Both the position numbers and the translations under genes were made by a program. The notes beneath the pieces were generated by a model, which searched no databases, was not told the DNA's origin, and saw nothing but the letters and a program-made list of their open reading frames with translations. From contig OX439132.1 in assembly GCA_949318235.1 (NCBI GenBank), positions 2,284,258 to 2,348,257 on the forward strand: 64,000 nt of DNA. The letters are read 5' to 3'. Shown piece by piece: positions 13,163 through 27,671 of this stretch; the stretch's first letter is position 1; the number at the start of each line of letters is the position of its first letter. Source of the DNA: Ecdyonurus torrentis (taxonomy: Eukaryota; Arthropoda; Insecta; Ephemeroptera; Heptageniidae).

Positions 13163-13480
13163 CATATATAGACCGGTTGCACCCATATTTAAGAGCCGCC
13201 ATTTTGTTGGTCAGGAATACATAGGCTAGCATAGGAAAAATGTCATTTTTATTTCTTTTAATAGCAAAAGAAGCTTCAAACCTCAATCAAAGTCTTATTT
13301 CTAGCTCCTAATAAGTTTGAAGAATATGAGAAAAATTCATGCAGTTGAAATAAGCTCTTTTTGTGTGAAAAATTAGGAGAATTGTGTTGTTTCCTCTATG
13401 CTGGACAATGCATTAGGCACCACAAACATGGCGACAAAGCGCAAGGATGTGAAAATGGTCTATACATGCCCTATAAGCCC
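13163..13480. mobile_element. Diverged relative of MITE family A
   Basis: It shares a scattered block order with family A (GCCATTTTGTTGG, CATAGGAAAAAT, TATGCTGGACAATG, ATGGCGAC). Similarity is weak and ends are unclear. Confidence 0.35.
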
Positions 13481-13823
13481 TAGGTCATGGCGTCATGACC
13501 CTAAAGCGTTGTTTAATAAGACTTACTGACCTCTTGGTTAGGTCATGGGTCATCACTGTATAAAATACCGACCAAACCAAAATATGTGTACATTAAAATG
13601 AAACAAACAATATTATCACTTAATTAATAATACTATAGTAATTGATGGCTATAACTTCAAGATGTTCCTGCGTCCACCTAATAGTTAGTCATTGTTATGT
13701 TGTTTTATATATTAAATCATGTTTTTTATGTATTATTATATTGGCATATTATGTTTTAGCCAAGTTTCATGTAATAGGGTTGGAAAAAAAACTCTATGTG
13801 CCTGAAATAAAGATATATTTTTA

Positions 13824-14036
13824 CTAAAAATAACTACGTAATAATTATGCTAGCTGCTCGATTTGTTCCTACAACATAACTGTATACATAATAATTATGT
13901 TACATAGCTTAATTATTATGTTATATAGTATATCATTACTTTTGTCGTTCTTATTTAGCAGTATTATTTATGCTATTGACATAAATACATAAATAATTAT
14001 GCTATGCAAATGCAGCATAAATTACGTCCTGTATTC
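13824..14036. mobile_element. MITE family C, full-length copy
   Basis: Begins AAATAACTACGTAATAATTA and ends GCATAAATTACG. It sits just upstream of the 680-bp element with a 10-bp duplication. Confidence 0.7.
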
Positions 14037-14131
14037 TTTCCATGAAGTGCTGTCAAAATCCAGAAAATTTCCATAATTACATATGGAAATAATACATAAT
14101 CCATAATTACATAATAATATAACTAATAACT

Positions 14132-14365
14132 AGGCTGACCATATTTAAAAGTGTGCAACCCGGGACACTGCAGAGCAATGCACAGAAGAGACCAAGAGGC
14201 CCGCGCGAAGCGCGGCCGGTTTTCCCCGCCGAAGGTGAAAAATTTTCAGAAAAGGGGGCGTGGCCTCCGAAAATTCATCAGTTTTGTGTCATTTTGCAAG
14301 AGTTTATTTTAAAGTACATGGATTTTTTTCAAAGCTTTCTGTCGTCTATTTTTAACTTTTTCCCT

Positions 14366-14414
<49 letters not shown>

Positions 14415-14811
14415 AAAGAAAAAAAAAATATATGAAACAATTTTTTAATAATTAATAATAGTTATATCACAAATAACTTACGTAACCGACGTAACGTATG
14501 GTATGTGATGTGTACGTCCTATTTGAGCCGAAACACCCACTCTCATAAAAAAATTAATAAATAAATAAAAATTTGGCGTAACTATGGTGTATAATGTTAA
14601 TATGGTACGAAAAATATTACGAAAAATGCATCGACTATCTTTTGAGTTTTTTTTTTTTTTTTTTTTCTCCGCGAGCATTTAATTGTATACTTTTTATTAA
14701 AATCCCTGCAAAATATAAAACCGGGACATTGACGATTTTTGCAAAATCTTGCCGGGACTTTAGTGTTGAAACCGGGACTGTCCCGGCTAATCCGGGACGG
14801 ATGGTCAGCCT
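14132..14811. mobile_element. 680-bp non-autonomous DNA element with perfect 10-bp target duplication
   Basis: Ends AGGCTGACCAT and ATGGTCAGCCT are inverted, with CCGGGACA-like motifs just inside both ends. Flanks 14122-14131 and 14812-14821 are both ACTAATAACT. A 9-10 bp duplication fits Mutator-like transposition, but the termini do not prove the superfamily. The interior has long A runs and no transposase. Confidence 0.8.
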
Positions 14812-14821
14812 ACTAATAACT

Positions 14822-15508
14822 GATCCGAATAAAAAAAAGAATCCAGATTTCATATGGACACAATTTTATCCGTATCTTTATTATCCGGATTATAAAATTA
14901 TCAATACAGTTTGGATTAAAATTTTCACAAAAAAAAGTCAATATCCAGGAAGAGAGCTATAAATCAGCTCGAATCAAGTCCACTTATCCAAATTTTTGAT
15001 ACGGTTCTTGAAAAGGACCATAAATTACACAAATTTGAATAATGGATAATTTTTATCCTAATTTGAAAATCCATTTCTTATTTTGGAAAGCATTATACGG
15101 TACAAAAAACATTGATTCAATTAAATTTTACATACAGTATGAGAAATGCATAAAAAATCATTCAATGGTAGATATTGCGAAGTATAATAGTTGTAATTGT
15201 TGCATCAACAAATAAGATGGGGAGGTGGGGAAATATAAAATGTGGGTTAGTCGTGCATCTGATTGTTACGTCACGTGAGGGGACGCGCGTGCAGTAAACC
15301 AGTACAGAGAAATGTAATTGCTGATTATACGTGCAGTACTAGTTCACTTTATCAGCACATACATGTCAGTCCGCATCTTGTCAGCTAATTTTATGTCAAT
15401 TTTCAAGGTTTTTCCCACATTCAACCCAATTAAATACACTGAGAAAAACACTACAGTACACTGAAAAAACACATCATTGGTTGACCAATTTGTTTTTTAA
15501 GTGGGAAT
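14822..15508. other. AT-rich spacer with a CpG-bearing patch
   Basis: GTCACGTGAGGGGACGCGCG at about 15270 stands out. No gene seen. Confidence 0.5.
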
Positions 15509-15770
15509 CTACCTGGCTAGCTACTTCACCTGTAGTTATCATTTTTATATAAGATTTAGCTTTGTACTACCTGGCTAGCTACTTCACCTGTAGTTATCAT
15601 TTTTATTCAAGATTTTACTTTGTACTACCTGGCTAGCTACTTCACCTGTAGTTATCATTTTTATATAAGATTTAGCTTTGTACTACCTGGCTAGCTACTT
15701 CACCTCTAGTTACCATTTTTATTCAAGATTTAGCTTTGTACTACCTGGCTAGCTACTTCAACTGTCTGTA
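15509..15770 (+). repeat. 58-bp tandem repeat family D, array 1 (about 4.5 copies)
   Basis: Units begin CTACCTGGCTAGCTACTTCA at 15509, 15567, 15625, 15683 and 15741, an exact 58-bp period with few substitutions. The array is preceded by CACTGAAAAAACAC. Confidence 0.93.
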
Positions 15771-16061
15771 ATGAACAATTATATAATATTTACCTGTGCA
15801 CACTCACAATTAACATAGAATTAGTGTTGATTTAGTTACTCTGCATTGCCACTATATACAAGTGTATGTTATTATAAATTTAAAACTTGTTCCTATTGAT
15901 GTAAAAATTTAATTTTGATAATGTTTTTCCGTATTATATTTCTAATGAAATTTTTTTAATTAATTCTTGAAGTTAATTAATAATTGTTGTCCTAATTAAT
16001 GACGTGACTGCGGGACATTTATCCCACATATATGTGGACGTCCTTGTCAAATAACTGTGTC

Positions 16062-16063
<2 letters not shown>

Positions 16064-16109
<46 letters not shown>
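16064..16109. repeat. (CT)n microsatellite
   Basis: About 22 units; a separate (GA)n of about 15 units follows at 16531-16560. Confidence 0.96.
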
Positions 16110-16112
<3 letters not shown>

Positions 16113-16756
16113 CTCAGTTTCACACGATGACAAATTAATTAAAATAGAAATCATAAAGTGACGATTTGATAAGATATATGCTTATTTAGCATAAAAAGCC
16201 AATGCATACATAAAAACATATAAAATTTATAAAAATATATGTTTACAAAAATAACCTTATAAATACACGATTTTTTTAAATCGTATTTTTAATACAATTT
16301 TATCATAAATTTATTCAGCGATTTTTTTAATGATTGAATGTTAATTTTTAATGAATGTGACTCATTTCATAAGTGTCAGAAATAGTAATGAAGTAAAATC
16401 AAGAAGACAAAAGATGCAACGAAAAAATTATTGCCATTGGGTCCTGTTTTATATTTCATTTTAGTATAACTATTTTTTTTTTTAACTTCTTTATATATTA
16501 ATTGCTATAACTGTCGATTTGCATAGAGAGGGACAGAGAGAGAGAGAGAGAGAGAGAGAGCAGCTGAGAGAGAAAGTACAATATGACCTGCTTATAAAGT
16601 TGCACGACGCAGCATCCCGCGCACCTTGCAACCGGACCAAACATCTCGCCCTAATATGACGTCATAATGCCTCAAAATATATTTGGTTTTGATTTTTTTC
16701 TTTAAATAAATGATTCAAAATTTTATTTATAATATAGAACCGTATGCACAGAAAGA

Positions 16757-16787
16757 CAATTTACGTAATTTATTCTGAATTTATATC

Positions 16788-16856
<69 letters not shown>

Positions 16857-17005
16857 TAAATAATACCAAATTAAACATCATAAATAATTATGCTGTACAA
16901 CATAATATTTATGCTATATAACAAAGTTATTATGCAGTATAGCATAGATTATGCTGTATTAAACAAATTGTGTTGAAAATGAGCTAGCATAATTATTACG
17001 TTGTT
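16757..17005. mobile_element. MITE family C copy with internal (TA)n
   Basis: Starts near TTTACGTAATTTATTCTG, contains about 60 bp of TA repeat, then AACATAATATTTATGC blocks and GAGCTAGCATAATTATTACG. Confidence 0.6.
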
Positions 17006-18372
<1,367 letters not shown>

Positions 18373-18530
18373 CTTATGCAAATCATTGTAGAAATTTTAG
18401 GGTATAGTGTAGAGGGGTCTGCTTTGGGATCACGTAAAGTGAAAACTACACCAAAATTTGACAGGTGTATTTAGAATAGGTTTAAGGTTTGTATATAGCA
18501 TGAAAAAATACTTTGTTTTTCAGTGTAAAT

Positions 18531-18622
18531 ACACACACACACACACACACACACATACACATACACATACACACATACACATACACATACACATACACAA
18601 AGAGAGAGAGAGAGAGAGAGAG
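18531..18622. repeat. Compound (AC)n(ACATAC)n(GA)n microsatellite
   Basis: AC repeats pass into ACATAC hexamers and then about 11 GA units. Confidence 0.95.
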
Positions 18623-19109
18623 ATTTTAACCCTATTTATTTTTTAACGCAAAAAAAAAGGCACATAGCACACACAGCAGCTGCTTTATTTTCAGCTCTGG
18701 GCAATTCTTTTATTTTTTGTTTATAAATTCCTAAATTGCTTTTTAATCGCCAGCAAATGCTTCAAATAAAGACAAAAATATTTAGTCTGCTGCGATGTCT
18801 GAGGAAATATGTCTAGAACTGCGAGTATCTCCCTGTGTTGTTTGTCTCCTTTAATATGGACCATGATAATTATATATATATCATATGATATGGAAATTAA
18901 ATACTTACATTTTATTTCTAATGTTAAATTTGTCATTTTTAGATTTACAACAAAAAAAAAAAAAAAAAAAAAAACTATTCTGATTCCTGTGGACTTATTT
19001 ATTTCTAGACAAAAGTTCCTTTGTCAAAGTAGGTTTCATGATAAAATAAACAAACTGAGAGGCTAATCCCCGTAAGCTGCAACGCTCACTAACTATAGTT
19101 AAACTGTTT

Positions 19110-19452
19110 AAAGTAATAGACCAGAGAAAAACATAAGCATTTATATTACAAAACACTTGATGGGACTTCAATAAATAACTTTAGTTTGTCTCAAAACCCA
19201 ACAGTAGCTCCGTAGCAGTGATTAGAAAATTCGATTTATGCAACCCACACAACATTTTCATGCTAATTTTTGCATGTTTCTGACGTCAGAAACATGAATA
19301 TTCACGCAAATTGCATACTTTACAGTTTTTTTACGCTCTCTCGTGGGGCTACATTAACATTCTGGTAAAAATTGTCATCAGTTTTGAAGATCCCATTTCG
19401 TGTTTATTCATTAAAAATCACATGTTGTTTTATGTGGTCTATGGCTTTAAGT
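19110..19452 (+). mobile_element. TTAA-bounded MITE family F, copy 1
   Basis: About 340 bp with left end TTTAAAGTAATAGACCAGAG and right end TGGTCTATGGCTTTAAG. Contains CTGACGTCAGAAACATG. Little divergence from the other two copies. Confidence 0.75.
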
Positions 19453-19609
19453 TGTTACTTTGATGCTTGCAACAATTAAAAAGAATATATAAAATATAAC
19501 TAGAGGTTACGATCCTAGCAATATACTTAACTTACAAAGTACTAGCAAACCAATCTACCTTACTGTATGTATTTAACATGCTTTCTTATGACAAGTTAGA
19601 TTTCTAATT

Positions 19610-19860
19610 TTATGCTAAAATTTGTCCTGAACTTTAAGTCAATTGAATGGACAAGAGAATTTGTAACCAAATTGATTTGAAAATTTTCAGAGAATAAAAA
19701 GCATTACAGTAAAAATTACAGTATTAATTACAGTATTAATAAACTGACTTAAAATATTATCTGCTTTATTGCCCCATAAGAATGCATGTTAAGTTGAGAC
19801 AGGAACACAACGTCATCTGTTAAAATAATTTTTTACATAAGGGTTCGTATATTTTTTAAA
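19610..19860. mobile_element. Element family M, degraded copy
   Basis: TTGCCCCATAAGAATGCATG followed by AGACAGGAACACAACGTCAT, as in copies 1 and 2. Boundaries unclear. Confidence 0.4.
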
Positions 19861-21121
19861 CTATAAACTTTTTTTTTTTTTTTTTATAATTTTTATCTTT
19901 ACGTATATCTATTTAAATGGAAAATTTCTTTATAATTTTAAATATACATTTTTTTCTTTTTTAATCTTTAGCCACCTCTGCAGTATTTTAGTTTAAAAAA
20001 AATCATAATTTTTATACACAAAGATTGTGAAAATCTCTCATATACTTGAAAGTCAAGAATTTTCTATAATACTACAAAAGGCTGGTTTGAAAAATAAAAT
20101 TTGATTTAAAAAAAAAAAAAAAGTAGAAATTTTTTTTTCAAAAAGTATAATAGCATAGTAGTGCAGTGATGTGTAAGACTTGATAGAGTATATATTGAAA
20201 TAATGAAGTGTATGGGTTGCTATAGTGACCCCCGAGCCTAGGTTATTGTTGGTACCTCTCTCTCTCTCTATCGTATTGTACCACAAAATAAATGTTATGT
20301 TACCTGCTCTTACAGCAGCAGCTGATCTCTATACCTAAGACAGATGCACTTTATCATTACTTCGCTACAGAAAATGTTTTCACAGCTAACTTGGCGTGAA
20401 GAGCGGCAGAGAAGAAAATGTTCTGAAGAAGTCAATTGTTGTCATTGTTGTCCTACTTCATCATTTTCTCATTGTTAAACTTTTAAGTATCAGCTGCGCT
20501 TTTTTTTTGCTGCTTCCAATAATAATAATAACAATATACAGTTTTTATTTTGTGTTTAAGAATTGCATCAAGAAAGCAATGAGAGGTGAAATTGTATTCA
20601 ACGTCTCAGAAAATATGCTACATAATAATAAAATGATTATAAATTATGAAATCTGTCGACTTTTTGAAAATTTTGAATGATTTCGATTATATTCAATACA
20701 CATTACACACACACACACAGAGTTACACACACACACACATTTTAAATATATATATTTTTAATTATGGTGTACTGCAAAGTTATTCACTTGCACAGCATAA
20801 TATTGTTGCTGTTGGACGTCTACTGCTTTACTATCATGTCAAATAGAGTGATATTTCGAGAATATCTTGTGAAATGAAATAATAGTGAAAAATAACTTTT
20901 TTGTGCAGTAAAGCATAAAATCTAATAAGCTAATGAGTACCAACTAATAACCTCCTTATTTTTTTGTTACGTGTTATTTACTTATTTATATAGTAATATC
21001 CTAGATTTTAATTCAATTCACAATCGACTTGTGCACATTTCTTTCCAACCATTTGTCAAATTGATTACAATTTCTTTTCTTATGATAAAACGAATTTGAT
21101 CACTTATAAGTTCAAAAAAAA
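19861..21121. other. AT-rich spacer
   Basis: T and A runs, short CA repeats at about 20705-20740. Open frames here lack splice or domain support. Confidence 0.55.
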
Positions 21122-21448
21122 TTAAAGGGCTCCAGGCGTCAAACAATTGAATTAAAAACGTAAAATTCATGAAATTGGACCATCATTCATACACATATTA
21201 TATCTATCAACCCTTCTGTAGCCTCACAAACTGGGGTTGAAAAACTGTAAAGTAGACAACTTTAGGACTTCATGACGTCAACAATTCCGAGTCTACAATA
21301 GAAATTGTAGCATGGGTTGCCTACTTTACAAGTTTTCTTCCCAGTTTGCGTGAGTACTGAAGCGTTAAGACACAAAATATGTGTATTTATAATAATCATA
21401 TCTCATGATTTGAGATGAAATTGGTTTTTGAGGCCAGGGGCTCTTTAA
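21122..21448. mobile_element. TTAA-bounded MITE (family R)
   Basis: TTAAAGGGCTCCAGGCG at the left and GGCCAGGGGCTCTTTAA at the right. About 327 bp. Contains ATGACGTCAAC. Confidence 0.68.
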
Positions 21449-21486
21449 GATTAAATTCTAACTCAAGTAAAAAATTAACACTATAG

Positions 21487-21523
<37 letters not shown>

Positions 21524-22016
21524 TTGCCGTACCGGATGTTGTACATACAATATTAATTATTGAAAAGTTTGCTATGCTATGCTATGTTGCGATGGAATGC
21601 ACAGCACGATTTTGGCCCCTACCCTGTGCCAAGAGACTTTATGTGCTGTAATTAACACTATACTGGCTCAAATATGCGACTTAAAGTTGTTAAAAACAAA
21701 ATTATCATAACATCCACTCACAAAGTTATTTGGTAGATCAGGTTTGTGGAGTGGACTTAATTAATATGGAAGCAATTAACATAGGTCCGGCTTACTGTAT
21801 AATATATCACAATCATCTTGCCATGTTCGTGGTCGGTATATATAACATGTGGGACATAGGGAAAACGTCATCAAATGTCAATTTGTACACCGGAAAATAG
21901 AAAAAAACGTAAATTAAAAATGCCATAATATTATTCAATATTATTTAGCATTATGTTTTTATTTTCTATTTGCGGAGATTTGCACTTAATAAAATTTGTC
22001 TAAAAATTTGTCAAAA

Positions 22017-22145
<129 letters not shown>

Positions 22146-22150
22146 ATAAA

Positions 22151-22435
22151 AGCTTGTAAAAAGTTTTGCAATACTCAAGTATTGTGAAAATAACGGTTAT
22201 GACGTCACTAAACGTTGACAATGTAACGATAAAGTCGTAAATGACGTCACAAGCGTTAGAATCACAATTAAATAAACATTAAACTTGGCCGTTGAAAATA
22301 TACATTTTTTTTCATTCAGTCCTAACGATTGTGACGTCACTAACGTTTTTATTGTTAAAATTTCAATGTTCAGTGACGTCATAACCGTTGATTCCACAAT
22401 ACTTAAAGCATTGCAAAACTGTGTTCGAGCTTTTT
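22151..22435. mobile_element. MITE family B, copy 3
   Basis: Full-length palindrome of about 285 bp with outer arms AGCTTGTAAAAAGTTTTGCA and matching inverse. Four TGACGTCA octamers are placed symmetrically. It directly follows a (TA)n array. Confidence 0.82.
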
Positions 22436-22528
22436 ATTAAAAAAAAAAAAAGAAATTCTATTGTCATATGTAAATAACATGTAAATGTAGTTTTACGTCA
22501 ACTGAAATCTCCATCTGATTGCATTGAT

Positions 22529-22832
22529 TATAGGGTGTATGCATTCATATTAAAGTCAACGCCATATTGGATCACTCAATAACAGGGGTGGCATAGGAAA
22601 ATAACTCATTTTGCCAGTTTAAAACCACTATGTAATATTTTTGAGAGCATGCATTGATGCTATGTAAATATGTTGAATTAGTATCTCAAGTATGTGAGAA
22701 AAATAACAGCAACAAAAAATTAACAGATCTCCCAAAGAAAATTGCCTAAAATGAAGTTTGTCTTATGCTTAGCAATGTTATTCACTATACTCCAGTGCAT
22801 TAAATATGACGTCATGCGCATAAACCCTATAT
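22529..22832 (+). mobile_element. MITE family A, copy 3
   Basis: Ends TATAGGGTGTATGC and GCATAAACCCTATA. It lies about 90 bp after a family B copy. Confidence 0.8.
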
Positions 22833-23435
22833 AGAAATGAAGTTTTCAGTAAAAAGACTGTACAATCATTTCAACGCTTATTTTTGTTTCGAGTGTCATG
22901 TAGATTTGCAATATGAGAAGTATTCTCTCATTATAATTAATCGTCGGTTATTAGAGTGTATATAAGTGTCGTATTATACAAAAATGTTTGATATGATTTT
23001 GAGCTTTATTAAATGAGGATATAGGGTCAAAATCCTAACAAAATTTTTGAGTTTTACGACACTCGCACTCTAAGCCAACGTAATATTAAATGTAAAGACG
23101 CCCCATACACAAATATACGAAAGGAAATAAATCTCAATGATAATTCACTTTATAGTAAAAGTTGTGTGGAGGTGAAAATAATGAAAGTATTTCCGCCGCG
23201 GGAGATAACAACAGATTTCTCTCTCACACCGACGATCTTTGTCGCAAACTGTATACGTGTTATGTAGTTATGTCATATAATACAGTATAATGTTTGTGGA
23301 CTCTCAATATGTAAAGTAACAAAAAAATTATTTCTATTACAGGCTTATATGACCATACAATGTGGTCAGATGGAGATTTTAGTTGACAAAAAACTACATT
23401 TATATAGATCTTATTTACATAATACCAACATATAT
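22833..23435. other. Gene-free spacer
   Basis: No repeat family or gene recognised. Confidence 0.5.
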
Positions 23436-23560
23436 GATGTTCGTGAACCCTCATGCTCCCTTGCTCTAAAAAAAAGCGCAATTAATGCCATTTAAAAAGC
23501 GTTAGATGATCGTCATTTTTTTTTTGTGTTTTGGGCACGAAAAACAGAGTTTATGAACAT
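23436..23560. mobile_element. MITE family L, copy 1
   Basis: ATGTTCGTGAACCCTCATGC at the left and inverted AACAGAGTTTATGAACAT at the right. The centre has GATCGTCATTTTT. Confidence 0.6.
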
Positions 23561-23575
23561 TATTAATTTTTTAGT

Positions 23576-23912
23576 AAAAAGCCATAGACCACATAAAAAA
23601 GCATGTGCTTTTTAATGAATAAAAACGACATGGGGTCTTCAAAACTAATGACAATTTTTACCAGAATGTTAATGTAGCCCCACGAGAGAGCGTAGAAATA
23701 CTGTAAAGTATGCAATTTCCGTGCCTTTTCATGTTTATGACGCCAGAAACATGCAAATATTAGTATGAAAATGTTATGCGGGTTGCATAAATCGAATTTT
23801 CTGATCACTGCTACGGGGCTACTGTTGGGTTTTGAGACAAACTAAAGTTATTTTTGGAAATCCCATCAAGTGTTTTGTGATATAAATGCTTATGTTTTTC
23901 TCTGGTCTCTTT
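23576..23912 (-). mobile_element. MITE family F, copy 2
   Basis: Reverse copy from AAAAGCCATAGACCACATAA to TTTCTCTGGTCTCTTTC. The central CRE-like site is changed to TGACGCCA. Confidence 0.75.
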
Positions 23913-23931
23913 CTAAAAGACTGTTCAAATT

Positions 23932-24051
23932 ATTCAGTTACATAGATGTAACTCTTCAGTACAAACCAATAACTCAATAGAAAAAAGTTTGAACATTAAT
24001 TTGTTTGTATATATAAACGTTACTTGTAGAAAACAGTTAGTTCTTCACAAT

Positions 24052-24091
<40 letters not shown>

Positions 24092-24165
24092 GTTGCATAA
24101 TAAATTTACTCTTAAACAAACAAATAAATAAAAAAGGTTGAATAGTTATTTTTTTTTTCTGTGTA
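23932..24165 (+). mobile_element. Repeat family E, copy 1
   Basis: Core GTTACATAGATGTAACTCTT then CAGTACAAACCAATAACT. The right end is TTTTTTTTTCTGTGTAGG. A poly(A) run lies inside. Confidence 0.65.
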
Positions 24166-24689
24166 GGCGATAGAAATCACCTGCGTAAAAAAATATTGAT
24201 AACATTTTTAAATACAATTTCTGTATCGTAATTACATCTAGTAGTCCCTGGAATTGAATCGACTAGGTCAACCGGATGTGCAAAATATCACTTTTAAAAT
24301 TACATAGAACATAGTGTAATATATTTTTATCTTTAATAATTGATCTGCAAAATAGGAAGTCAAAAAATGAGACATCATGATAATATAGAATATTTAATCT
24401 TTTATGATAATACGGAGTTTCTCTGGAATAAAATGTAGCTCCATTCTCTTGATCTAATTTACAATTGAATGTAGTAAACATTGGTACCTAATCATTTGAT
24501 AAAGTAAATCAATCATTTGATACGTAACAGTCGGGTTAAGTTGAGAGGTTGTAAGACTGATGATTTCGCTCAATAAAAGCTGACAGTTACTATAGGATAT
24601 TATATAGACAGAGCAGAGTGATTTCAGCAAAGGGATGCATAAGTTAATGGGAAAAATTGTTTAAAAAAAATAGTAGTTTAAAATTTGGC

Positions 24690-24720
<31 letters not shown>

Positions 24721-24899
24721 CATATTTGTAATTACTTATTAATTCTCAATATTACATGTAAGTTAAAAAAATCTGTATTGCCAATTTCAGTGTATCCCCA
24801 CCGCAATTTCTATATAGGTATGAAGTATAATATACTTCATTTTGAGGCTTAACATTGGTGTAATCACATTTAAACTGTTGCGATTGAATTTCTCGTGGG

Positions 24900-25171
<272 letters not shown>

Positions 25172-25233
<62 letters not shown>
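25172..25233. repeat. (CT)n microsatellite, right of a pair
   Basis: About 31 units. Confidence 0.97.
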
Positions 25234-25237
<4 letters not shown>

Positions 25238-25484
25238 GTCGCGCAATGATGCAACTGCCAAATGCAATCTAATGACGTCATTTCATCTCGCAAAATATTT
25301 AAAAGATCGTAAAATTAAATAAATATGCGAAAATTATTATTTATTAAACTCGTAAATGAGAATTTTTTAAAAAAAATTTAGTAAATTTTATGCTATAACA
25401 TTTTTGTGATTTTTTTTAAAACTAATATCAAATAAAAATGTAAATATTTTTATTTATAAATAAATAACTTTTATTAACATCTTC

Positions 25485-25864
25485 TACACTGAAAAAACAA
25501 ACGTGTATTGACAAGGCGAACTTTAGGATAAATATCTAGAATGATCAAAACGGTCGCTGTAGCATATACGATCGATGGTTAATAATAACTATACGCACGT
25601 AAATCTGCATTGTACAAATGGTTCAGTTATATAGATGTAACTCTTCAGTACAAACCAATAACTTGCTTGACAAAAGTTTAAACAGTAACTTAAATTGTTA
25701 GTATAAACGTTATTTTTCAAGGGTAAATAGTTATAGCTCTACACATCTTAAAAAACTTTGTAAATTTATTATAAAAAATAGTATAATTGTAACTTTTTAC
25801 ATATTTTTTTCCGTGTATTTGACAGCAAGTATTTCAATTTTTTTTTTTAATTCTCTCAGTGTAA
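25485..25864 (+). mobile_element. Repeat family E, copy 2, with visible termini
   Basis: Bounded by CACTGAAAAAACAAACG and TTCTCTCAGTGTAA, which are inverted. The family E core is at about 25620-25760. Confidence 0.6.
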
Positions 25865-26049
25865 GATTCTTAAAAAGAAAATGCAATCATTTGACTTTTA
25901 AACAAAATTATATAAAAAAAAAAAATTCTACATTTTTTCGTCCCTATCAAATATTTTGCTCATTTTTCGCTTCCTTTATGAGATATTGAAAATGAAGTTA
26001 TGTAAAATTGTGTTGTGCTGTTTAACAAATCAAATATTTATAATAATAT

Positions 26050-26113
<64 letters not shown>
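26050..26113. repeat. (CT)n microsatellite
   Basis: About 32 units. Confidence 0.96.
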
Positions 26114-26116
<3 letters not shown>

Positions 26117-26367
26117 TCTCATCTCTCCCCCTCCGTCACTCAGTAAAGTTGAAATTAAGTTTTAAAATTAAGAAAAAAAAATGTTATATAAAATGAGAGA
26201 AAAGTGTTTGTTCACAATTTCGAGAAAAACAAAATATCTTGAAAAACTCCTTCATCCCGGATATTTAAATTAGCTGGGTGGGTGGGTGGTACATAATTAA
26301 CAAAAAATATATTGTTTTTTATCTATCTATTTGTAATTAAAAATAGTATATTACAATTTTAATGCCG

Positions 26368-26557
26368 TACCTAAATTTATGTAGCATTATAAAGCATATA
26401 TTACGTAATTGTTGCTACATTGAACACTTGCTATATTAGAGCGCGACTGTTGTTATTTTGTGTTATAGTATAATCACTATACAATATAGCATACATTATG
26501 TTTTAATGCATAAAATATTGCTGCATTAAACAATAGCATAATTATTATACGTGGTTA
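26368..26557. mobile_element. MITE family C copy
   Basis: Contains TACGTAATTGTTGCTACATT, TATAGCATACATTATG and ends ATAGCATAATTATTATACG. Confidence 0.55.
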
Positions 26558-26598
26558 TTTTTGTACCTGCACAGCTTACCTGTACCCAGCATATAAAC

Positions 26599-26684
<86 letters not shown>

Positions 26685-26688
26685 CGAT
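26599..26688. repeat. (GATT)n microsatellite
   Basis: About 22 uninterrupted tetranucleotide units. Confidence 0.97.
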
Positions 26689-26967
26689 GAGGTGTGATGG
26701 AAAAGCTTACTGCAGTATTCTCATTTCCTTTATAGCTTTGCGATCACTATGATTTTGCTAATTTTTGCAAAAACTATAAAGCGCGAGAAATATATTTAAA
26801 TGACTACTAAAACAAAGTATATTCTAATTTTTCTGCAATTTATTTAAAACTTTCAGAAGTTTTTTTCTGACCTATAACCTCTATTGCGTGTATATAATCA
26901 TCCCATTCATTAATAATTGTGTATTAACATGCGCTGAAGTTGTCATTGTTTCTTGCTGAAATATTAA

Positions 26968-27269
26968 TATAGGGTGTATGCATGTGTGTTAAAGTCGACG
27001 CCATGTTAGATAACTCAATACATTGACCGGTATAGGGAAATAACTCATTTTGCCACTAATCAATATTTTGGAGAGCATTGATGTTATTAACAAGTTGAAT
27101 TACGTAGTATCTCAATAATATGTAAGAAATAAGAATAACAAAAAATTAACTGATTTCCCAAAGAAACTAGCCAAAAATGACACGTTTATCATATGCTGAG
27201 CTATACTCCATCAGTATATGGCCTCCAAGTGCATTAAATTTGACGTCAGCATCTGCATACACCCAATAG
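26968..27269 (+). mobile_element. MITE family A, copy 4
   Basis: Ends TATAGGGTGTATGC and GCATACACCCAATA. It has small internal deletions relative to the other copies. Confidence 0.75.
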
Positions 27270-27428
27270 AATAAAAAATAAACAGAGATAGATTTAATAA
27301 AAGTAAAGTTAAGTAAAACTAAAAGTAAAGTGAATTTAATAAGTTTGCAATGTGATTAGAAAACTTGCGCTAAAGTACAAATATCTACCAAATCGTAGGT
27401 TCTAGTCACGTGACTGCATGCCTGTACG

Positions 27429-27459
27429 TCCCCCCCCCCCCCCCCTCTCTCTCTCTCTA
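27429..27459. repeat. (C)n(CT)n compound tract
   Basis: A C run of about 16 bases followed by CT units. Confidence 0.9.
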
Positions 27460-27671
27460 GTGGCCTCCTAACATTGTTTCAAGCATACGTGATTACATAC
27501 TACAAAGCCTCGTCACTGAGCCAAAATATTTTTATACTAAAATTATAGTCATCTCGCAGATTTATCATTATATTGATACACGGCAAAAAATAAAAAAAAT
27601 AAAAATAAATAAACTTGTTTGTTAGCTATTATTATTACTCTTGATATATTTTTCAGTGTATAATTGAACAG

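Noticed and set aside
14153..14962. Open frames of 100 and 122 codons
   Set aside because: They lie in a non-autonomous transposon and are built partly from poly(A)/poly(T).
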